From contig QEYB01000250.1 in the NCBI GenBank assembly GCA_017562135.1, forward strand, positions 16,608 to 80,607: a stretch of 64,000 bases of DNA, given 5' to 3'. Positions 57,388-64,000 of the stretch are shown one piece after another (position 1 is the stretch's first letter; each line of letters begins with the position of its first letter). The notes below the pieces were generated by a model. The model was not told the origin of the DNA, searched no databases, and saw only the letters and a program-made list of their open reading frames with translations. Source of the stretch: Dipylidium caninum. Lineage: Eukaryota > Platyhelminthes > Cestoda > Cyclophyllidea > Dipylidiidae. The position numbers and the translations under genes were made by a program.

Positions 57388-57713
57388 GTCCATCTGGCGG
57401 CTTATTGCACGAAGACGAAGTGAACTCGATCAAGTCATCTCGGAGATTTATTGTGTTTGAACTTTGCTGCTTTACCGAGTTCCTGAGAAATCGGATAGCT
57501 GAAATGTCCGGAAAAGTGATGTTCACATTGACAGGTATACCTCTGAGACTCAATCTTTTGATCTCTCTTCCTTCGACGTTGAGGTGCCTGACACGCTGAC
57601 TGATGATTTGATTCGAAAAGTTTCTTCTTCATACCTGACACCTCAGATCATCCGTGTCTGTCCACTTATCTCAACTCCTCCTCTCTTGTCGCCCACACTC
57701 CACGGGCGTCCCG
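57388..57713 (+). CDS. Well-formed exon pair or frame-broken exon, unknown
   Basis: Acceptor GACTCCCACAG; 57,388-57,534 is 147 bases, phase 1 to 1: PSGGLLHEDEVNSIKSSRRF, IVFELCCFTEFLRNRIAEMS, GKVMFTLT. Ending there uses a GTATAC donor. But one frame away the sequence continues SETQSFDLSSFDVEVPDTLT, DDLIRKVSSSYLTPQIIRVC, PPLLSPTLHGRP to a GTAAGC donor at 57,714, also phase 1. A 49-nt intron would not keep the phase, so a one-base error in a single 326-base exon is more likely. The protein is globular in character, with adjacent cysteines. No family recognised. It may belong with the exon at 56,814. Confidence 0.5.
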
Positions 57714-57999
57714 GTAAGCTGACAGGCTTCCATGGGGATCAACACGCAGGCGGCTTTGAGATGCACATCTCAAGGCACATCCACCATGACACTGCGCGAT
57801 AATTGCCCGCAGTCAAGTGCATACAAAAGACTATTTCGTGAATAGTTCCTGTTGAATAAGCATAAAGCACTCACGACGGCTGCTCAGCGCAAGTAGAAAG
57901 GGCAAATTATGCATCTTTCCTTGGGGAAGGTGATTTACCTCCTTCCATGGGCTTTCTGGGTCTGCCGATGCAAACGAAGATGTCAGCTTTCTCTGAGCA

Positions 58000-60900
58000 C
58001 TCAACGTGGATATTTCATGTCTGTTCGACAGGACCTGTTTAGCGCCTAATCGTTTTGTTTACAAGTGGACGGCTTAACTGGCAGAGAATGTATTTATCAT
58101 TCACCAAAAGTGTCTTCCCTAAGCAACGCGAGCATAAGCTATCTGGCCCTGTCAATACAAACGAGGGTGATGACGAGTTTCTACAACAACAACAGTCCTC
58201 TTGGCCACGTGGGTCAATCCGTCGGCTTTGGCGTGAGAATTGCAGAGAAGCATTGCAAACCTCATACATGCAAAAGGAGAAGGGCAGCGACGACAGAGAC
58301 TGTCTGGTGGAGCCAAAGCTTCGGCGAAACACCGAAAGTGCAAACCTCACTCTCGTGCCGCAAGACGGAGGTGGATTGTTGCCTCTGCTGATGTAGGAAG
58401 AGTTGTCCTCACGGCAAGGCTCGTTATGTGTCTCTAATAGTTGGAAATACAAGGAAACACGACCCATGTGAAAAATCTGCTGATTAAGGATGGCAGGGTC
58501 TGGCGCGTGTGTAGAAGTGGTATATCCGGTTTGCGAACAGTATAGTGAGTCGAAGAGATAAACAGGAATGCCTTGCTTGTGTTTATTTCGAGATATCGCC
58601 GCAACGACGGTGGGGCGGTGCCCGGGGCAGCCGACACATGGCTTGTTTCTGCTTGTCCTGGCACTCCCCTCCCCTCCCCTACCTGGCACAACACAACTTG
58701 TGTCTGTCGGCGCTCGCCAAGAAAGCAACGATGGGTAAACATCCGCCCATCTTAGGCGTAAATATCAGCCGCCAAAGTGAAGATACTCCTGCTGTAGCTG
58801 TTGCTCCATAATCTGGACAAATGGAGAGCTCCGTTTTTGTTTCTGATGCCGGTCTGATGCACACTGACATTCCACGGCGCTGATGTGGTGTTATCGTTTT
58901 CGGACTCAAAAACAGGCTTCCCCGCCGTTAACACGTCGGGCCCTCGAGACCCGCCCTCCCCCCCCCCTCCCGTCTGCCCAGCGAAGGCTCGTGTCCGTGG
59001 CGGAAAAAATTATCGACGGTGGTGGTGGGTAATTCAGCTGCGTTTACCAAGTTGGCATTTTGTGTCGATTGACATGTTTAATGACTTTACAGCACCGCCC
59101 TCTACCGCACTCAGCCTCGTCTCGCTTTGTAGTAGTATCACTACATAAACTCCTCTGTTTTGCCTGCGTAGTATGCATAAGTCCGGTTTTGCGGTAGTCT
59201 GGAATGCAGCCACCCTGCCATTGTTGCTGTAGTTGCTTGGGCCCACCGTGACGTATGATATTTGTAGTTTCCTAGATCCCAACCGTCCTGCTCTGCCTGG
59301 ACCACGGTGCTGCTAAGGGGGACTTTACAAATTTCCTCAGTTGACCCAGTCCTTCAGTCGCCCTCATTTTATGAGACCGGGTAAAAGCAGAGCATGCGAA
59401 GAGGCCAGACACTGCGATGCTGTTTCTCTCCCCACCGCCCACTCCATGGCCGTACACTACGGTTTGTGGTCATCAGCACCGCCAAACCGCGGCTTAGGGG
59501 GCCGAGCGTTTGTCTCTTTTCACTGCGTACGCGGAATAAGCGCAGAAGCGGCCACTTGGATAATGCAGGCATTGCAACAGCGCCACCGTCTGTCGACCGG
59601 ACGACAGCAGCGCGGGAACAGCCCAGCTGTTCATTAAGCACACCGGCTTACTTGTTCAGGGACACTGGTCTTATCTTCACCTTTCCTCTCCTCTCCTCCC
59701 CTCCGCCTCCGCCTCCCATCGTCCTCCACCCTCACGGGCAGACAGGAGTGGGCTGTGGGGGCGGTGAATTTGCCAAGATTGAGACATGACTTCTTTTGGG
59801 TTGGCAACCATTTCTAGCTAACCGACAGGAAGGTTTCCTTGTGCACAGTCTATCCTAAAATGCGTTAAGTAGTTTCCCGTTCCCCGCGAACGGGCAGTTA
59901 GTCGACGCCCAGCCTGTGGACAGAAACGCCTCTATCTGTGATCCGCGATGTGACGGCAAGTTTCCTCGTCTTTGGCAGCTATCAAGTGCTCCCTACGCTA
60001 CTTGTGTTTCGATGGAGAAGTAAGATTCAGAATGCCATTCTCATTGACACCAGAGGAATTGAAAAAAGACTTCATTCGGATGCGGGGGCGACCACGGGAG
60101 ATCCAACTACTATTGTGGTTCTGCGAATGTCACGCACTGCCTTACGTGCCTCGGCCTTCTCACAGGATGGAGGCGGGAAGCAATCTTTCCACCAGCACTG
60201 TCGGTTAACCTCGGCTCGAGCCCACCAGCAACAAATAAGCAGTCATCGTGAAGCCGGGCCTCCTGCGAGAGGTAGACGTTGACAAACCCTCTGACGAGGA
60301 CAGTCGGCAACTACTACACGGTTTCTCTACCGAGGGGTAAACAGTTGATGCGCGAAAAGCATGGGCAGCCTTGTAGCCCAACAGACCTTCGTAAGCAAAA
60401 TTGTTGTGGAGCAGCGCCCTCATGTGATGCCAACCGGGTGAGAGGCGGCTTTGTGGCGAGGAGGAGAGAGGCGGGAGGAGGGCAACAAGGGAAAGCGTTG
60501 ACTGGCAGGCGGAAAGCTGCCTGTTGCATAATACCAGCCGACTAGACTTAACCAAATGCGAGCACTTTGACTGCCTTGTGATCACACAGACTTTTTCCAT
60601 GAAAAGCCTCCCTTTCTGATATTCTCACAAAGTGCCACTTCTTTCGCATGTACAGACCAAAATTTCAGTGTGCACTCAACATAGTAGTCACTGCCGCGAT
60701 TAATGTGTTCAGATGCCAGTCATTCAGGCACCAACAGGCGCGGTTTAATACTATGCATGAAAAAACAGGGGCTATCGACACGAGGTGAGGGCTGTTATTG
60801 AGTGAGATGAAACGAGGCGAGGGGGATCCTCGGAGCCTGAGCCTAGTTTGGCAACCTCCGCGTCTCAATCGTTGTCAGCTATACCAATCACTCAGACTCT

Positions 60901-61640
60901 ACGGAAGGTAGTGCATCCCCGATGATTTGGCGGTTGGATGTTTGTGAGGACATCCGCATTGCCAAACCGACCCAAATGTGAACGATTAATTGTCAAATCG
61001 TCACTTGAAAGCCAAAATCAACAACATCTCCGACGACGGCGAAAAACAATGTGCTCGAGTGTGAGGGCAACCTATGAACTGGGGCCTGGAGCGCCTAAGT
61101 ACCTGTTGATGATTGTAATTGGGGTCGGTAAATAAGACGATTTTTGAGGAATTGAGGTCGTTTGCCTGTATGCCACATAAGGTGGGGCCCACCGACGGTT
61201 GATGTCGCCCGTTGCGAGCGAATCAGAAAAACCGCGGTGCTGGTATCGTGCCTTCCTCCTCCTACTCCTCGACCTCGACCTTGGAGTGCCCTAAATACGC
61301 GACTCCAGCGGAGGCGACTTGACTGTCTGAATCAGCGCAGTGGTCGGAGTGTTTTTTCCAGCACCAACCACATTTTGCCGGGGAAGTCGCCGAGATAAGC
61401 GCTTATAACCAAGTGTTTCCCGGGGCCTCTTCGCTACCCACAGTTGCAGTCGCAATGCATGTCAAGAACTTGCCCCAGGCAGTGATCTCTTCTCTGCGCA
61501 GATTCGTGTGATAGTAAGAAAAAAACGGGCATCGCCGTCACTAGCATTCTCAACATCACCATCACGTGAGTATCGTGGCCCGGCCCGGCCCGGCCCCGGC
61601 CCCACCCCCCCTTTGTCCGCCGGACGTCTACTTCCCCCCA
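58000..61640. other. GC-rich, low-complexity region
   Basis: Base composition is clearly richer in G and C than at 45-57 kb, with C-runs (58,960-58,975), CTCCCCTCCC runs (58,665-58,680; 59,690-59,705) and many CpG. Long frames exist on both strands (229 codons minus at 58,039-58,728; 113 codons plus at 58,055-58,396), but GC-rich DNA has few stops and neither shows splice or homology support. It could be a promoter or 5' region of a gene outside the models. Confidence 0.45.
61577..61607. repeat. GGCCC pentanucleotide repeat
   Basis: Consecutive CCCGG/GGCCC units (GGCCCGGCCCGGCCCGG) followed by C-runs, at the edge of the GC-rich region. Confidence 0.85.
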
Positions 61641-61649
61641 TCTTCTTCC

Positions 61650-64000
61650 CTCTTACTCACTCCATGTATTTGATCACATCCAAGTGTCTTTTGTTTTCCC
61701 CATTTTTTCACGTACTGCCTTATTGCAGAATCTTTCCCCTATATCCTCTCCCGTTCCTCCTTTCCTGACTGCACCTTCTTTCGATGCTAAGTCGGAGACA
61801 CAAACATGCTAATTGCAACTTTCAGTAGCCTGCTGCTGGCAGCAGAGAGTTTTATCTGCAAGTAGAGAGACCACTCGCATAAAATGCCACCGCCACCGTT
61901 CTCATCGCCGCAGAACCGACGCCTGAGAAGGGACAAGAGAGAATTGCAGCCCGACGGCTTGACCGGGAGGAAAACCGTATGGAGAGCGGGAAGGTCCAAT
62001 CAAGTGGAGTCGTTTCTCCTCGGAAAGACCTTCCAAGAAACATGTCAACTCTTTCTCAGGCCGAAGTTGTTCATTGTGAGATCTCATATGGAAAAAATAC
62101 GTTCAGATTAAACACAACCTCGAGTCATTTCTCCTAGAATGGCAAATTACCAGCTCATTGGGGTGGCAGTTTAACCCAGTCAAGGAGACCGTCATAGGTC
62201 AAAGACCGTCCATTCATCCGATAGCGTACACCAATCGGCGAAGAAAAGAGGAAAATCCCCTCACTCTGCACTTGGGACTCGAGTTAAATTTCCTTCAGTT
62301 AAAAGGTCCTTCTAGCTCATTCAATATCCTAATTTCCGATGTCCACGGGAAAAGAACAGTTAGCCGAAAGGGAAATTGGCTCGTTCACTCGTTACTTCGC
62401 CCTCTCTTTCACGTCGAATCTAGCTTAAAGTACATTCCAGTCTTTCTTGGGGCACCCATATGAGTTGACCTTAGTGCGTGTTGACAAGGAGAGAGGAGAC
62501 AGAAGGCATAGATGAGGCTGCGGGTGAGCAGTTAAGAAGAGCGGGTAGCCGCGTGAACATGAAATATTATTTCAAGAGGCATTCCAAAGTGTGACTATCG
62601 GACAAATTGATGTGAGAAAGAGAAGAGAGAGAAGAGAAGAGGAGAAAAGTTTTGTCCCGTGGGACGAGGGTGGAAAGGGTGGAGAGAATGACGTAGTTGG
62701 TGTTAAAGCAGAGTGGATAGTGAGTGGAGTGGATTAGCAAGTTCTAGTAATAGGCGAAGGCGGTAGCAGTGTAGGCCCTGCATCATCTCCAATGGGCATT
62801 GGAATGCGGAGTATTTGAAAAATGGCATGGCTTGGAAGGCAAATTTGGTACAGCGAATGGAGGTATGTGAGGCTTTGAGGCTATGGCTGGATGTGAGAAG
62901 CACTAAAACTCGCTGTAATTGACCGAGAACCAACGCGTAAAGCGCAGACGTCGACGGGAATGCATCCTCTTCTTATTAGTGGAAGCGTCGCTCACACCAC
63001 GTGCTTGGACATCCCGACGACATCATGCAGCCCGATTTGCATGGCTTCATTCGGCTGATGGTCTGTTGGCGTGTTGGCTGCTCATCGATCTTCGTAGTTT
63101 CTGCCTATCCACGGAGAGAATAGTCGTCTTCATGCCACTCGCTCCCCACTCTCCTTCTAGGAAAGCGCCGATTTCAACGAGCCCTAATTTTGGTGAAAGT
63201 TCAGTTCTAACCGTGCACTGTCCTTACTCAAGAGCGTATTCACTCAGGGGCAGCATTCACATTCGTCTGCTCCCCTATTCCACTCACCTTGCATGTGTCC
63301 ACCTGCGCTCTCCAAAGCTCTGCATACCCATTTCCTTCTCTCAACTGCCTGACTCCCTAACTCCCCGACTAGCCGACTCGCTGCTCTCTTGCTCTCGCCT
63401 CCTCGACCTCCGCTGCGCTTCCACCTCGAATCTTACAGATTCATAGCATCCACTCACCCATCTACGTCTTCCTCCAGAAGCAGCAAAATAGGCTCGTGAA
63501 TCTTCTTTCCGCTGCCCAATAAGAGAGTCATTTTGCTTAAATGCCTCACAATTTGATAACCAACTTTCCACCAATGCTTGAAGACAAAGTACACTGGTCG
63601 CTTACAGATTCCTTGTCGATGGTTGTGTGTGGCGTCTCACTGTACAGCTTCTCGTTAGCACCAATGCATAGGAGACACGTTCAGTCAATTGATCACGGCG
63701 GGCAACCTATTGCACCCACACTACTACTGCCGCAGGAGACTATTTCATCGTAAGACGAAGAAAGTGAACACTCACGGATTTCTGTTTGAGCGCCTTTTTT
63801 CTTAAAGGCTCAGAGTCGATCATCTTTCAACTGTTCTTCCAATAGAAAGTTCCACCAACGTTGCAGTCGCTGTGGGGGGGTCGGCAGGCGTCTCGCTCAA
63901 GCGACACGTCGGTGAGGCAACTTGTCAGAGACAGACACTCTTCTGTCAGAAGATCGCTCCTAAACATGCACCGGCCCCTCTACGTCACTTGGGCCGCTTC
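61650..64000. other. No gene recognised
   Basis: A 175-codon plus-strand frame (62,919-63,446) is pyrimidine-rich and Ser/Leu-repetitive at its end and lacks splice or start support. Purine-rich GAGAAG stretches lie near 62,610-62,650. I cannot support a gene. Confidence 0.35.

Noticed and set aside
58039..58728. 229-codon minus-strand open frame
   Set aside because: Lies in GC-rich DNA with few stops; the plus strand is open as well, Cys/Ser/Arg-rich composition matches no domain, and no splice or polyA signal supports it.
1..64000. CRISPR array, bacterial operons, prophage
   Set aside because: No regularly spaced direct repeats, no ribosome-binding-site-led gene strings; intron-rich genes point to a eukaryote.
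1..64000. tRNA or rRNA genes, intact transposon or retrovirus-like element
   Set aside because: I saw no rRNA-like blocks, no recognisable tRNA A/B boxes and no reverse transcriptase or transposase motif; a systematic scan (tRNAscan, RepeatMasker) could still find small ones.

Overview
The window is eukaryotic nuclear DNA. Coding signal sits in short exons with GT...AG introns, many only 40 to 200 nt long, with consistent splice phases, AATAAA signals just after stop codons and a few TATA boxes. There is no operon structure. The left end carries tandem genes for an N-glycosylated surface protein with an Ig-like fold and a hydrophobic (GPI-type) tail, which recall taeniid tapeworm GP50-type surface antigens. 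With the very short introns and insulin-receptor-like sequence, a parasitic flatworm (cestode, probably taeniid) is my best guess. That is inference, not a database result.

Layout. 0-12.6 kb: surface-antigen cluster, with gene A (0.4-2.2 kb), a gene fragment (3.65-3.8 kb), gene B (7.7-10.4 kb, the best preserved) and a decayed copy D (11.3-12.6 kb). 14.6-16.1 kb: a fragment of an insulin-receptor-like tyrosine kinase. 18.4-20 kb: a minus-strand exon and two small plus-strand ORFs. 20.1-31.7 kb: a large, old, interrupted inverted duplication whose arms carry paralogous exons reading outward; the right arm also holds a compact TATA-to-polyA gene (30.4-30.7 kb). 32.2-32.6 kb: a broken histone H2B copy. 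33.1-34.1 kb: an intronless 335-aa gene with an N-myristoylation start. 35.7-36.5 kb: a TATA-box three-exon gene. 39.7-40.8 kb: a three-exon small gene and a Pro/Ser-rich exon. 44.2-45.35 kb: a three-exon Glu-rich gene that closes perfectly. 45.7-46.1 kb: a small three-exon gene. 46.5-51.1 kb: an insulin-receptor-like receptor kinase, six phase-consistent ectodomain exons followed by a frame-broken FN3/TM/kinase part that is the source or sister of the 14.6 kb copy. 52-55.5 kb: more rearranged pieces of this locus (a diverged kinase-like piece, an inverted piece, a direct repeat). 55.7-57.7 kb: well-formed exons of unknown genes. 58-61.6 kb: GC-rich, low-complexity DNA without a convincing gene. 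The rest is mostly non-coding.

Two themes link the regions. First, local duplication in tandem and inverted form repeatedly copied receptor, surface-antigen and small-protein genes and left pieces in several stages of decay. Second, near-identical copies differ largely by one-base insertions and deletions, and several otherwise good exons carry a single frame break, so part of the apparent decay may be assembly error. Gene models given here were built by eye from splice signals and frame, and need transcript support.
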